From Planctomycetia bacterium (lineage in GTDB: Bacteria; Planctomycetota; UBA1135; GCA-002686595): DNA of 21,398 bases. The DNA is taken from NCBI GenBank assembly GCA_005778045.1, contig SXKQ01000137.1, forward strand, positions 1 to 21,398, read 5' to 3'. Below the pieces are notes generated by a model, which had not been told where the DNA came from, did no database searches, and saw only the letters and a program-made list of their open reading frames with translations. Shown here piece by piece: positions 1 through 8,675 of this stretch (within the stretch, counting starts at the first letter, position 1; each line of letters opens with the position of its first letter). The translations under genes and the position numbers were made by a program.

Positions 1-1253
1 GCAGCGGCGGGCGCGCTCACGAACGGCGCCAAGGCCTCGTCGGCCGCGGAGGCGCTCGCCGGGGCGAGCACGTTCACGCCGAGCGGCTGCACGCTCTCGA
101 CGTCGGCGTCATCCTCGAGATCGGCGCCTGCGAGGTCGAGTTCACCCATGGGCGCCTCGACGAGTTCCTCGGAATCCAGAGCCTCGTCGAGCTCCCCGGT
201 TCCGGAGGCCGCACCCTTGCGCAGCGACTCGACCAGCGACATCGGGGTGCCGTAGGCGTCGACCGGCTCCTCGAACATGTCCGGCTGTTCCCAGCTAGGA
301 GCCGCGAGCGCTCCCGAGATCGGCCGCGCGAGGGCCACGCCCATCGGGATCTCAGGAGTGAAAGCGGGGGCCTTCTCGGGCTCGTCCGCGCTCAGCGGCT
401 GTGCGTCGGCTCGCAGGGCGGCCGCATGGCCGCCGAGGACCGCAGCAAAGGGACCGCCGGCGGCAGCTTCGGCGTCGGCGTTCGACGCGGGCCGAGCCCC
501 AGCCACAGGTCGAGAGGCGCCTGCGGCTTCGGCGCTTGCACCGAGACCGGCTGGCTGCACGTGGACCACGTCATGCGAACTCGTGTGGACTCGGCCATGG
601 GAAGTCTCCAGGGGGCGCGCACCAGCCGGAATGCCACCGGCACGGCGAACGTCAGTCGGATATGGGGTGGACGACGCCGGAGGCGCCGCGATGGTCTTGG
701 GGAGCAGGGCCTCGGCCTCGGAGGCCGTCACCCCGCCGGAGTCCGCAGATTGGGTCAGGGCGGAGTCAAGAGTTCCCGGATTTTCACGCCGGGAGTGACG
801 CTCGGCCGGGCGCAGCCACGCGAACCACGCGGGCAGGAGCACCAGCGCGAGGCCGGTCGGCACCGCGACCCACTCGGTGAAGCGCACGCGCACCGCCGAG
901 CCGATCGCGCCACCGAAGGCCCCGGCGAGCGACTCGTCGAGCGTACCGACGAGGATCGCGAGCATGAAGGTCGTGATCGCGAGTCCGACGAGGTGACGCG
1001 GGATCGAGCCATCGAGGCCCGCGAGCCACAGGCGCACGCCGACGAAAGCGATGCCGAGCGCGACGAACACGCCGGCGATCGGGCCTAGCAAGCCGGCGAT
1101 GCTCATGTAGAAGCCCACCGGCTCGCCCGCGGCGTCGTAGGCGGGCTTGAGGTAGGCCATCACGATCGAGACGGCGCTGAACACGCCGATCACGATGCCG
1201 AGGATGCCGAGTGCGTCGCGCGCGACGCTGCGTCCATTCTTGGTGTCACTCAT
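1..1253 (-). CDS. Four-helix membrane protein with long Ala/Pro/Glu-rich tail, possibly FtsK-like N-terminus (partial)
   Basis: An open frame runs from ATG at 1253 to the window edge without a stop: 417 codons, C-terminus missing. Residues about 14-35, 50-78, 88-105 and 127-147 are hydrophobic helices. The rest, about 150-417, is a low-complexity stretch rich in Ala, Pro, Gly, Asp and Glu with no recognisable domain. Four N-terminal helices followed by a long disordered linker is the layout of the FtsK/SpoIIIE N-terminal half, and the second helix (motif GLLGPIAG) resembles the FtsK 4TM domain. The gene follows a complete ftsK after about 100 nt on the same strand. A purine-rich AAGAAG lies a few bases before the start. 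Seen: membrane part and tail. Inferred: FtsK relationship. The motor domain, if any, lies outside the window, so it could equally be an unrelated membrane protein. Confidence 0.75.
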   Translation of the reverse strand, partial: MSDTKNGRSVARDALGILGIVIGVFSAVSIVMAYLKPAYDAAGEPVGFYMSIAGLLGPIAGVFVALGIAFVGVRLWLAGLDGSIPRHLVGLAITTFMLAILVGTLDESLAGAFGGAIGSAVRVRFTEWVAVPTGLALVLLPAWFAWLRPAERHSRRENPGTLDSALTQSADSGGVTASEAEALLPKTIAAPPASSTPYPTDVRRAGGIPAGARPLETSHGRVHTSSHDVVHVQPAGLGASAEAAGASRPVAGARPASNADAEAAAGGPFAAVLGGHAAALRADAQPLSADEPEKAPAFTPEIPMGVALARPISGALAAPSWEQPDMFEEPVDAYGTPMSLVESLRKGAASGTGELDEALDSEELVEAPMGELDLAGADLEDDADVESVQPLGVNVLAPASASAADEALAPFVSAPAA

Positions 1254-1306
1254 CGCACTTCTTCTTGAGTCCAGACTGCCGTTCCAAAGGTGTGGAGGGG
1301 GAGCAC

Positions 1307-1327
1307 GGCGAGCGAGCGAGCCTCGCC
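1307..1327 (-). terminator. Weak GC hairpin between ftsK and the downstream membrane protein gene
   Basis: A 6-bp inverted repeat (GGCGAG/CTCGCC, 9-nt loop) lies in the 101-nt gap after the ftsK stop codon. It includes a short GAGC tandem run and has no T-tract, so it may be chance in GC-rich DNA. It could be an attenuator or a Rho-independent-like structure. Confidence 0.2.
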
Positions 1328-1354
1328 AAGTTCCGTCCCGTGTTCAAGCGGGAG

Positions 1355-4162
1355 CTAGCTGCTCTCGGCCGGGTCCCCGAGGTCGTGGGGATCCTTGCCG
1401 TGCAGCTCTTCCCACTGCTCGAGGGTCATCATCACTTCGCGTGCCTTGCTGCCCTTGTGGTCGCTGACGATGCCGGCCTCGGACATCATGTCGAGCAGGC
1501 GCGAGGCGCGCGTGTAGCCGACGCCGAGCGCGCGCTGGAGCAGGCTCGCGGAGCCGCGCTTGGTCTTGAGCACCACGCGCACGGCCTTGTCCCACTCGGG
1601 GTCGTTGAGCGCGTCCTCGATGCCGCCGCCGCGCGCACCGTCGCCGTCGTCCTCGTCGTCGCCGGCCGCCATCACCTCGGCGAGATTGTTGCGCTCGCCC
1701 GTGGTGACCTGCACGAGCTCCTGCGAGAAGGTCTGTACCGAGCCCTCGGTCACGAAGGAGACGATCTTCTCGAGCTCGCTGTCGTCGACATACACGCCCT
1801 GCACGCGCTTGACGCCCGAGGCGCCCGGCGGCGGGTAGAGCATGTCGCCGTTGCCGAGCAGCTTTTCCGCGCCCTGCGTGTCGACGATCACGCGGCTGTC
1901 GACGCCGTTGGTGACCTTGAAGGCGACGCGGCAGGGCAGGTTGGCCTTCATCACGCCCGTGATCACGTCCGTCGACGGGCGCTGGGTGGCGAGGATGAGG
2001 TGGATGCCGACGGCGCGCGACTTCTGCGCGAGGCGCATGACCGCCTGCTCGGCCTCCTTCTTGGCGATCATCATCAGGTCGGCGAACTCGTCGATCACCA
2101 CGACGATGTAGTGCGACTTGCGCGGCGTGCGCTCCTCGTTGAAGTGCTCGCCCATGCGCTCGCGCAGCTCGGCTTCGCTGAGCGAGTTGTAGCCCTTGAT
2201 GTTCTTGACCTTGGCGTGCTTGAAGAGCTCGTAGCGCGACTCCATCTTCTCGACGATCCAGTTCAGGACCATCGTCGCGCGCTTCATGTCCGTCACCGTC
2301 GGACCCATGAGGTGCGGGATGCGCGAGAACATATCGAGCTCGACCTGCTTGGGGTCGATCAGGATGAGCTTCACTTCCTGCGGCGAGCGCGTGAGCAGGA
2401 AGCTCGCGAGGATCGTGTTGATGCACACCGACTTGCCGGAGCCGGTCGTACCGGCGACGAGCAGGTGCGGCATGCGCGCGAGGTCCTCGACCACGGGCGC
2501 ACCTTCGGTATCGACGCCGAGGAACAGCGGCAGTCCGTAGTTCTTGCTGTCGTAGGCCTCCTGGCGAACGATCTCGGAGATGCGCACCGTGCGGCGCGCC
2601 GGGCTCGGCACCTCGACGCCGACCACGGACTTGCCGGGGATCGGCGCGATCACGCGCACCGAGGTGGCCTTGAGCGCGCCGGCGATTTCCTGCTGCAGGC
2701 CGGTGATCTTGTTGAGGCGCGTGCCCGACGCGACCTCGAGCTCGAACAGCACGACGGTCGGACCGACCTTGGCCTCGACGACCGCCGCGTCGACCTTGTA
2801 CGAGCGCAGCACGGCCTCGAGCGCGCGGGCTTGCGCCTCGAGCCCATCCCTGCTCGCCGCACTCTGCGCCTCGGAGGGGATCAGCAGCGAGAGCGGCGGA
2901 TAGGTCCAGTTGTCGGCGCCATGGGTCGGCAGCTCGAAGTCCAGAGTCGGCTGCTTCTCCACCACCTTCGGCTTGGAGCGCTCGGCGAGCTTCTCCGCGA
3001 AGCGGCGGCGCTTCTCGGCGAGCTCGGCCTCGTCGACCGAGGGCAGCGCCCCGACCGGCTCCTCGTCCGGCGGCGGCAGAATGAACTCCTCCTGCGGTCC
3101 GGCCGTGCCGACGTCGCCGTCCTCGCTGTCGCCGAGGCGCTCCTCGGAGCTGGTGGCAGCCCCCGTCGCGGCCGGAGGCGCCGTCGGCGTGAGCACGAGC
3201 ACACCGACATCGTCGTCTTCGTCGACCACGTTGTCCTCGTCGAGCGGGTGCTGACGTCGCGAACGCGCGGGCTTCGCCGCCGTCGCCTCGGTCGTGGCCG
3301 CGGCCGTCGTCGCGCTGGCACCGCTCTCCGCCGCGACGAGCGAGTCCGCCGTGGCACCGATGTCGTTGCCGCGCACGAAGTCCCACAGGCCGAGCACGAG
3401 TCGTCCCATCCACAGCGAGACCGAGCGGACAAGCGACTCGCCGCGCTCCTCGCGCCGCTTGCGTGCCCACTCGCCGAAGGCCGCGAGCGCGGGATAGAAC
3501 GCCATCTCGGTGGCGAGCATGAACGACACCGCGGAGAGCACCGGCAGCAGGATCCACAGGCCGCCGTAGCCGAACTTCTCGACGAGCACCGGCGTCAGGC
3601 GGAATGCGAGCCAGCCACCGGAGCCATAGGGCGAGCGCGCCGTCGGCTCCATCTGGCCATCCGGGTCGACCACGAGCTGAATGATGCACGCGAAGGCGAG
3701 CACGAAGCACAGGCCGGCGACGAGACGCAGTGCGGCGAGCTTCACTTCCTTGCGCGCGACGAGCACCGCGCCCCACGCGCAACCGAGCACGCACAGGAAC
3801 GCTCCTGCGTTGCCAGCGGCCGCGAATGCGCCCTTGGCGTAGTAGTAGCCGACGAGTCCGCCCCAGTTGTGACCCTTCGCGAGCGGATCGCTCGGCGGCG
3901 CGTAGAAGCTCAGCATCGAGATGCCGAGCCACAGGGACAGCGCGATCAGGAGCAGTCCCTTGACCTCCTGAATGTGCGCGGCGGTCTTGCGCTCCTCGGC
4001 GGGAGTGAGCTCGCGCTCGTCCTTGCCCTTGCGCTTCTTCGCGCTCTCTTCGGGCTCGCTCGCCTCGCTGGCATCCGAACCGAACAGACCACTGGCCCAC
4101 GCACTCGCGCGCGCGAACAGCCCCTTCGCTTGCTTCGACTTCGCCGGATCTTTCCGCGCCAC
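1355..4162 (-). CDS. ftsK: DNA translocase FtsK
   Basis: Hexameric ATP-driven DNA pump anchored at the division septum; it moves chromosome ends apart and helps dimer resolution. With the GTG start at 4162 it has 935 residues, a normal FtsK length. The N-terminus has a charged head, then membrane helices near 69-87, 109-135, 142-164 and 199-222. A variable Ala/Glu/Asp-rich linker follows. The motor carries Walker A GTTGSGKS at 571-578 and Walker B VVVIDEF with its Asp near 691. The last roughly 80 residues form the gamma winged helix that reads KOPS-type DNA signals (motif LLQRALGVGYTRASRL). I chose 4162 because GAGGGG lies 7 nt before it; the longer GTG start at 4186 has no Shine-Dalgarno. 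The gene follows coaB closely in the leftward block. No catalytic residue is missing. Confidence 0.95.
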   Translation of the reverse strand: MARKDPAKSKQAKGLFARASAWASGLFGSDASEASEPEESAKKRKGKDERELTPAEERKTAAHIQEVKGLLLIALSLWLGISMLSFYAPPSDPLAKGHNWGGLVGYYYAKGAFAAAGNAGAFLCVLGCAWGAVLVARKEVKLAALRLVAGLCFVLAFACIIQLVVDPDGQMEPTARSPYGSGGWLAFRLTPVLVEKFGYGGLWILLPVLSAVSFMLATEMAFYPALAAFGEWARKRREERGESLVRSVSLWMGRLVLGLWDFVRGNDIGATADSLVAAESGASATTAAATTEATAAKPARSRRQHPLDEDNVVDEDDDVGVLVLTPTAPPAATGAATSSEERLGDSEDGDVGTAGPQEEFILPPPDEEPVGALPSVDEAELAEKRRRFAEKLAERSKPKVVEKQPTLDFELPTHGADNWTYPPLSLLIPSEAQSAASRDGLEAQARALEAVLRSYKVDAAVVEAKVGPTVVLFELEVASGTRLNKITGLQQEIAGALKATSVRVIAPIPGKSVVGVEVPSPARRTVRISEIVRQEAYDSKNYGLPLFLGVDTEGAPVVEDLARMPHLLVAGTTGSGKSVCINTILASFLLTRSPQEVKLILIDPKQVELDMFSRIPHLMGPTVTDMKRATMVLNWIVEKMESRYELFKHAKVKNIKGYNSLSEAELRERMGEHFNEERTPRKSHYIVVVIDEFADLMMIAKKEAEQAVMRLAQKSRAVGIHLILATQRPSTDVITGVMKANLPCRVAFKVTNGVDSRVIVDTQGAEKLLGNGDMLYPPPGASGVKRVQGVYVDDSELEKIVSFVTEGSVQTFSQELVQVTTGERNNLAEVMAAGDDEDDGDGARGGGIEDALNDPEWDKAVRVVLKTKRGSASLLQRALGVGYTRASRLLDMMSEAGIVSDHKGSKAREVMMTLEQWEELHGKDPHDLGDPAESS

Positions 4163-4220
4163 CCGCACACCCCTCGCAACGGACACGCGGACGGGGGCGC
4201 GCGCATGAAATTGCGCGTTC

Positions 4221-4877
4221 CTAGGCGCGTCGCTCGCGCCGCGGGTCGACGAGGTCGACCAGCTTCACGGCCACGGCGCGCTTCGTGCGGCGCTCGACGC
4301 GCTGCACGGTCCCGTCCTGCCCGAGGATGGTCACGGTCGCGCGCTCGCTATTCAAGACCGAAGCGTCGTTCAGCACGATGAAGTCGGCGTTCTTGCGGAC
4401 AAGTTTTCCGCGCGCCCGGCGCAGTCCAGAGCCGGTCTCGAGGGCGAAGGCGACCACGGATCGAGCGCCCTTGCGCCGCGCGAGCGTCGCCACCACGTCG
4501 GGGTTGCGCACGAGCGCGAGCGTCGCGCCCGCGGCCCCGCCGTCCTTGGCCCGCCACTTGCCGCCGAGCCGCCGCGCCGGACGCCAGTCTGCCACCGCGG
4601 CCGCCATGAAGAGCGCGTCAGCGCTCCGGAACTCGCGCCGCAGGACCGCTAGCATTTCCCGCGCGCTCTCGACGTCGATGCGCCGCACGCCGGCGGGCGT
4701 CTCCAAGGCCACCGGACCGGCGACCAGCGTCACCGCGCAGCCACGGCGCGCTGCCTCGGCCGCGATCTCGAAGCCCATCTTCCCGCTCGACGCATTCGAC
4801 AGGAAGCGCACCGGGTCGACCCACTCCCGGGTCGGGCCGGCGCTCACCAGCACCCGCAGCGGCGCCCGCGGGCTCAT
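4221..4877 (-). CDS. coaB: Phosphopantothenate--cysteine ligase (CoaB), stand-alone
   Basis: Second step of coenzyme A synthesis from pantothenate: joins 4'-phosphopantothenate to cysteine, in most bacteria using CTP. The 218 residues match only the C-terminal half of bifunctional CoaBC. Family motifs are present: SAGPTREWVDPVRFLSNASS (residues 12-31) with Asn28 at the place of E. coli Asn210, SSGKMG, AAAVADWRP, Lys107 at the place of E. coli Lys289, and VRKNADFIVLND. The spacing from Asn28 to Lys107 equals that in E. coli, so the active site looks intact. The ATG overlaps the coaC stop codon by 4 nt (ATGA), so the two halves are probably translationally coupled. The split is the oddity, since the parts are usually one polypeptide. 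Confidence 0.93.
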   Translation of the reverse strand: MSPRAPLRVLVSAGPTREWVDPVRFLSNASSGKMGFEIAAEAARRGCAVTLVAGPVALETPAGVRRIDVESAREMLAVLRREFRSADALFMAAAVADWRPARRLGGKWRAKDGGAAGATLALVRNPDVVATLARRKGARSVVAFALETGSGLRRARGKLVRKNADFIVLNDASVLNSERATVTILGQDGTVQRVERRTKRAVAVKLVDLVDPRRERRA

Positions 4878-5419
4878 TGGCGCGCGAGGGCGGCCTCGAC
4901 GGCGCGCACCAGCTCGGCGAGCTCCGGGAGGCGCCCCTTGCCCTCGTCACCACAGGCCATGTGGCCCGTGCCCGGCTCTAGCACCTGCCAGCCGTCGCCG
5001 CGCAGGGTGGCGAGGTTCCGCACGATGGGCGGCGAGGCGAGCATGCGGGGATTCATGGCCGGGGCGATGAGCCGCGGGCGTCCGGCCGGCAGGGCCAGCG
5101 CGACGGTGCTGGCGAGGTCGTCGGCGAGGCCCAGCGCGAGGCGCGACAGCAATCCGGCGCTCGCCGGCGCGACCAGCACAAGCTCGGCCCAACTCGCCAG
5201 CGCGATGTGGTCCATCGCCCCCCGCCGCTGGGGCCCGTACTCGTCGACCGACGCGGGCTGGCCCGTGACGGCCTCGAACAGCTGGGGGTTCACCAGCATC
5301 GCCGCCCGGGGGGTGAGCACGCAGCGCACCTCGTGACTGGCCTGAGCCAGCTTGCTGGCGAGGTCGCAGGCCTTGTAGACGGCCACCGAGGCGCCGGCGC
5401 AGAGCAGGATACGGGCCAT
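4874..5419 (-). CDS. coaC: Phosphopantothenoylcysteine decarboxylase (CoaC), stand-alone
   Basis: FMN-dependent decarboxylase that turns phosphopantothenoylcysteine into 4'-phosphopantetheine, the third step of CoA synthesis. The 181 residues correspond to the N-terminal half of CoaBC. Motifs: GASVAVYKA near 9-17 (FMN binding), catalytic His71 in MDHIALA, VAPASAG, GLADDLAS, the PAMN motif at 120-123, and the catalytic Cys156 in HMACGDEGKGRL. His71, Asn123 and Cys156 align with E. coli His75, Asn125 and Cys158. Start ATG 5419 has AAGGAAAG upstream. It ends in a 4-nt overlap with coaB; the two products total 399 residues, the normal length of the fused enzyme. This suggests a clean split at the domain boundary. 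Confidence 0.93.
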   Translation of the reverse strand: MARILLCAGASVAVYKACDLASKLAQASHEVRCVLTPRAAMLVNPQLFEAVTGQPASVDEYGPQRRGAMDHIALASWAELVLVAPASAGLLSRLALGLADDLASTVALALPAGRPRLIAPAMNPRMLASPPIVRNLATLRGDGWQVLEPGTGHMACGDEGKGRLPELAELVRAVEAALARQ

Positions 5420-5461
5420 GGTCGCGGGGCTTTCCTTGGCGCGGGGAACGGGGACGGCGGG

Positions 5462-6034
5462 CTACTCGAGTCCGACCAGCGAGCGGATCTGGCGCAGCGC
5501 GCTCTCGAGGTCGTCGTTGATGACGACATGATCGTACTTCACGCGCTCGCGGTATTCGTCCTCGGCCTTCTTGAGGCGCCGCTCGACCACCTCCGGCGCG
5601 TCGGTCCCGCGCCCGACGAGGCGCCGACGCAGGGTCTCGAAATCCGGCGGGGCCACGAACACGTACAGGCCCGGCTCGCCGAGCGCCTTGAGCTGGTTGG
5701 CGCCCTGCACGTCGATCTCGAGCAGGAACACCTCGCCGCGGGCGAGCGCCTCCTCCATCGGGCGGCGCAGGGTGCCGTAGAGGTTGCCGTGCACCTCGGC
5801 GTGCTCGATGAACGCGCCTTCGCGGATCAGCTGGCGGAACTGCTCGGGATTGATGAAGTGGTAGTCGCGGCCGTCGACCTCGCCCTTGCGCATCGGGCGC
5901 GTCGTGGCGGAGATCGAGAAGCGCATGCGCGCATCCTCGAGCAAGCGGCGGCAGAGCGTGCTCTTGCCGGCGCCCGACGGGCCGCTCATCACCACCATCT
6001 GGCCCTTGCGGGGAAGCGGCTCGCGGCTCGTCAC
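5462..6034 (-). CDS. gmk: Guanylate kinase
   Basis: Cytoplasmic ATP:GMP phosphotransferase that makes GDP for nucleic acid and (p)ppGpp pools. The 190 residues are a typical length. P-loop GPSGAGKS lies at 18-25, followed by the GMP-binding stretch SISATTRPMRKGEVDGRDYHF and the EIDVQGA segment. The start is GTG at 6034, 3 nt after the yicC stop codon; an internal ATG at codon 13 is less likely because it sits right before the P-loop strand. Adjacency of yicC and gmk is common in bacteria. The rpoZ gene that often follows gmk is absent here; coaC comes next after 42 nt. Confidence 0.96.
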   Translation of the reverse strand: MTSREPLPRKGQMVVMSGPSGAGKSTLCRRLLEDARMRFSISATTRPMRKGEVDGRDYHFINPEQFRQLIREGAFIEHAEVHGNLYGTLRRPMEEALARGEVFLLEIDVQGANQLKALGEPGLYVFVAPPDFETLRRRLVGRGTDAPEVVERRLKKAEDEYRERVKYDHVVINDDLESALRQIRSLVGLE

Positions 6035-6037
6035 GGG

Positions 6038-6913
6038 CTACTCTACGTTCTGCACCTGCTCGCGCAGGCGCTCGATCTCGGTCTTGAGCTCGACCACCGC
6101 GTGGGCGACCTCGGCGTCGTTGCACTTGGAGCCGATCGTGTTGGCTTCGCGCAGGAACTCCTGCACGAGGAAATCGAGCTGGCGACCGACGGGCGCGCGC
6201 TTCGCGCACAGGGCCTGCAGCTGGCCGAGGTGGCTCGCGAGCCGCGTGAGTTCCTCGGTCACGTCGAGCCGATCGGCGATCAGCGCGATCTCGCGCGCGA
6301 GGTCGGCGGGCGCGAGCGTCGAGCCGGGGCCGAGCAGCTCCGCCACGCGCTTGTGCAAGTTCTCCTGATGCGTGCGCACGACGAGCGGCATGCGCGCACG
6401 AATGCGCTCGACGATTCCAGAGATCAGTGCGCCGCGCTGCGCGAGATCGCGCGCCAAGGCCGCACCTTCGCGCTCGCGCATCTCGCCGAGCGCGTCGAGC
6501 GCCGCGTCGACGGCCGCGAACAGCACCTGCCGCGCCGCCGCGATGGCCGCCGAGTCGGGCGCGCTGTGGAACACGCCGGGCAGGCGCGCGATGTCGTCGA
6601 TGCCGAGCTTGGCGCCGAGGCGCAACTCGCCGTTGAGTTTCTCGAGCAGCTCCCGATAGCGGCTCGCGAGCGCGAGGTCGAGCTCGATCGGCGCGAGCGC
6701 CACGCCAGAGTCCAGCGACACGTTCAGGTTGACAGCGCCGCGCTCGAGCCGCTCGCGCACGCGCGCCTCGACCTCGGGCTCGAGGGCGCCGAGCTCGTCG
6801 GGAAGCCGCAGCTTGAGCTGCAGGAACTTGTGGTTCACCGCGCGCACTTCCGCGCGCAGCGCCAGCCCCCTCTCGCTCCGACTGGCGGAGCCGAAGCCGG
6901 TCATCGAGCGCAT
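6038..6913 (-). CDS. yicC: YicC-family endoribonuclease
   Basis: YicC proteins are conserved bacterial RNases; the E. coli member has been linked to decay of a small RNA. The 291 residues carry the family's N-terminal MTGFG signature and its C-terminal signature (EANTIGSKCND, then VVELKTEIERLREQVQN). The middle contains DUF1732-type helical sequence. The start is ATG at 6913; an in-frame ATG three codons on (before TGFG) is also possible. The gene lies 7 nt after pyrE and 3 nt before gmk, so it is almost surely cotranscribed with both. Confidence 0.93.
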   Translation of the reverse strand: MRSMTGFGSASRSERGLALRAEVRAVNHKFLQLKLRLPDELGALEPEVEARVRERLERGAVNLNVSLDSGVALAPIELDLALASRYRELLEKLNGELRLGAKLGIDDIARLPGVFHSAPDSAAIAAARQVLFAAVDAALDALGEMREREGAALARDLAQRGALISGIVERIRARMPLVVRTHQENLHKRVAELLGPGSTLAPADLAREIALIADRLDVTEELTRLASHLGQLQALCAKRAPVGRQLDFLVQEFLREANTIGSKCNDAEVAHAVVELKTEIERLREQVQNVE

Positions 6914-6920
6914 CGGGGGG

Positions 6921-7520
6921 CTAGCTCGCCTTCACCGCACCGGGGCGGCTGCCGGGCTTGATCGCGGGCCCATGGGTCCCGGCCGCGCACAGCGGGCACT
7001 GCTCGGGCAGCCACGACTGCACATCGACCTGCGCCAAGCAAGTGAAGGGCAGTCCGTCCTGATCGAACGGGTTCGCGCTGCCGGAGCGGTTGACGATCGA
7101 CGCGACGCCGACGGGGACCGCCCCATAGCTGCGCAAGACTTCGAACACCTCGCGGCAGCTGCCACCAGTCGTGAGCACGTCCTCGACCACGAGCACGCGC
7201 TGGCCGGGCTCGAGGTGGAAGCCGCGCCGCAGCGCGAACTTCTCGTTGACACGCTCGGTGAAGAACGAGTTGAGACCGAGCGCGCGCGCGACCTCGTGGG
7301 CCCACGTCACGGCGCCCATGGCGGGCCCGATCACGATGTCTGCGGTCACGTCGAGCTTGGCCCCGACGGCCTGCGCAAGTTGCTCTGCCTTGCGCGGGTC
7401 CGCGAGCAGCAGCGCGCACTGGAAGTAGCGGTTGGAGTGGCGACCTGACGAGAGCAGGAAGTGGCCTTCCAGCATCGCATTGGTGCGCCGGAACAGGTCG
7501 AGGACTTGTTCCTGATTCAT
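6921..7520 (-). CDS. pyrE: Orotate phosphoribosyltransferase
   Basis: Converts orotate and PRPP to orotidine 5'-phosphate in de novo pyrimidine synthesis. The 199 residues contain the type I phosphoribosyltransferase PRPP loop VVEDVLTTGGS at about 111-121. A C-terminal tail holds CPLC (175-178) and ends in KPGSR. This Cys-containing tail is the form found in PyrE of Thermus-like and several other lineages rather than the E. coli form; its two cysteines could bind metal or be structural. The stop codon lies 7 nt before yicC, and the ATG lies 4 nt after the secG stop codon. Confidence 0.95.
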   Translation of the reverse strand: MNQEQVLDLFRRTNAMLEGHFLLSSGRHSNRYFQCALLLADPRKAEQLAQAVGAKLDVTADIVIGPAMGAVTWAHEVARALGLNSFFTERVNEKFALRRGFHLEPGQRVLVVEDVLTTGGSCREVFEVLRSYGAVPVGVASIVNRSGSANPFDQDGLPFTCLAQVDVQSWLPEQCPLCAAGTHGPAIKPGSRPGAVKAS

Positions 7521-7524
7521 GGCG

Positions 7525-7860
7525 CTACTGGTTCGACGGCGGAGTCTGGGAATCGGCCGGGGCCGGAGCGCCCGCGTCGGCGGGAGCCGGCGCGAGACTC
7601 GGGCTCGGGATCGAGTCGATCGCCGACTGCGGCGTCTTGTTCATGACGTGGATCACGAGCGCGGCGCCGAGGAAAACGGCCGCGGTCCAAGTCGTGAAGG
7701 TGTTGATGCCCTTGGAGCCGGGTCCGAAGGTCTCGCGACCGTGGACGCCGAGCGCCTCACCGAAGCCGCCGCCGCGACCTTCCTGCAGGAGGACGACGAC
7801 GATCAACACGATCGCCGCGAGGACGAAGAGGATGTAGCAGAGGACGGTGAGGATCGACAT
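7525..7860 (-). CDS. secG: Protein translocase subunit SecG
   Basis: Small membrane subunit of the SecYEG channel that aids protein export. The 111 residues show two membrane helices (about 4-26 and 56-73) around the conserved loop with QEGRGGGFGEALG and the GSKG motif, as in the family. The C-terminus is a Pro/Ala-rich tail of about 35 residues, common in high-GC genomes. It follows tpiA by 53 nt and precedes pyrE by 4 nt; tpiA-secG adjacency is widespread in bacteria. Confidence 0.93.
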   Translation of the reverse strand: MSILTVLCYILFVLAAIVLIVVVLLQEGRGGGFGEALGVHGRETFGPGSKGINTFTTWTAAVFLGAALVIHVMNKTPQSAIDSIPSPSLAPAPADAGAPAPADSQTPPSNQ

Positions 7861-7913
7861 GGACGGAAAGGAACGAGTGGCGTGCGCCTGCGGGGAGAGC
7901 GAGCGGTGGGACT

Positions 7914-8675
7914 CTAGTGAAAGCGGACGATTCCGAGGAAGGAATCGACCTTGAGGGAAGCTCCCCCGACGAGCGCGCCGTCGACGTCCGGCGCGGCCAT
8001 CAGGGTCGAGATGTTATCGGGCTTGACGCTGCCGCCGTACTGGATGCGCACGGTTTGGGCCAGTCGCGCATCGTACAGGCCGCCGAGCACCCCGCGAAGG
8101 TGGGTGTGGGCGGCGCCAGCCTGCTCGGGGGTGGCGTTGCGGCCCGTGCCGATGGCCCAGACGGGCTCGTAGGCCACGGTGACCCGGCCGAGCTGGTCGC
8201 CGGAGAGGCCCTTGAGGCCGGCGGTGAGCTGGCGGCCGATGACCTCGTCGGTGCGGTTCGAGTCGCGCTCGTCGAGTTTCTCCCCCACGCACAGCACCGC
8301 CGACAGGCCGGCCGAGAGGGCGCGCTGGAGCTTGCGGTTGCAGAGCTCGTCGCCCTCGCCGTAGAGGTGGCGGCGCTCGCTGTGGCCGACGAGCACGCAG
8401 GTGGCGCCGATGTCGACGAGCATCTCGGCCGAGACCTCGCCGGTGAAGGCGCCGTTCTTCTCGTCACACAGGTTCTGGGCGCCGACCTTGATGCCGGACC
8501 CCGCGAGCGCGCGCACGACCTCGTCCAAGTAGACGAAGGGCGGGAACACCGCGACGTCGCGCTCGGCGAGCACGCTGGCGGAGAGCGCGTCGCGCAGGGA
8601 ACGCGCCAGATCCAGCGCGCCCTTGCGGTCCAAATTCATCTTCCAGTTGCCGGCGAGGAACGGCTTGCGCGTCAT
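7914..8675 (-). CDS. tpiA: Triosephosphate isomerase
   Basis: Interconverts dihydroxyacetone phosphate and glyceraldehyde 3-phosphate in glycolysis and gluconeogenesis. The 253-residue TIM barrel has all catalytic residues: Asn10 and Lys12 in GNWKMN, the electrophile His98 in LVGHSERR, and the base Glu170 in YEPVWAIGTG. The phosphate-binding segments (QYGGSVKP and LVGGASL) are present near the end. The ATG overlaps the aroF stop codon by 4 nt (ATGA), giving translational coupling between the two. Confidence 0.97.
   Translation of the reverse strand: MTRKPFLAGNWKMNLDRKGALDLARSLRDALSASVLAERDVAVFPPFVYLDEVVRALAGSGIKVGAQNLCDEKNGAFTGEVSAEMLVDIGATCVLVGHSERRHLYGEGDELCNRKLQRALSAGLSAVLCVGEKLDERDSNRTDEVIGRQLTAGLKGLSGDQLGRVTVAYEPVWAIGTGRNATPEQAGAAHTHLRGVLGGLYDARLAQTVRIQYGGSVKPDNISTLMAAPDVDGALVGGASLKVDSFLGIVRFH

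Noticed and set aside
1211..4381. Very long plus-strand open frame (about 1056 codons) opposite ftsK
   Set aside because: It mirrors the ftsK codon pattern, is rich in His/Arg/Asp/Leu as expected from reverse GC-rich codons, has no domain, and ftsK is clearly real.
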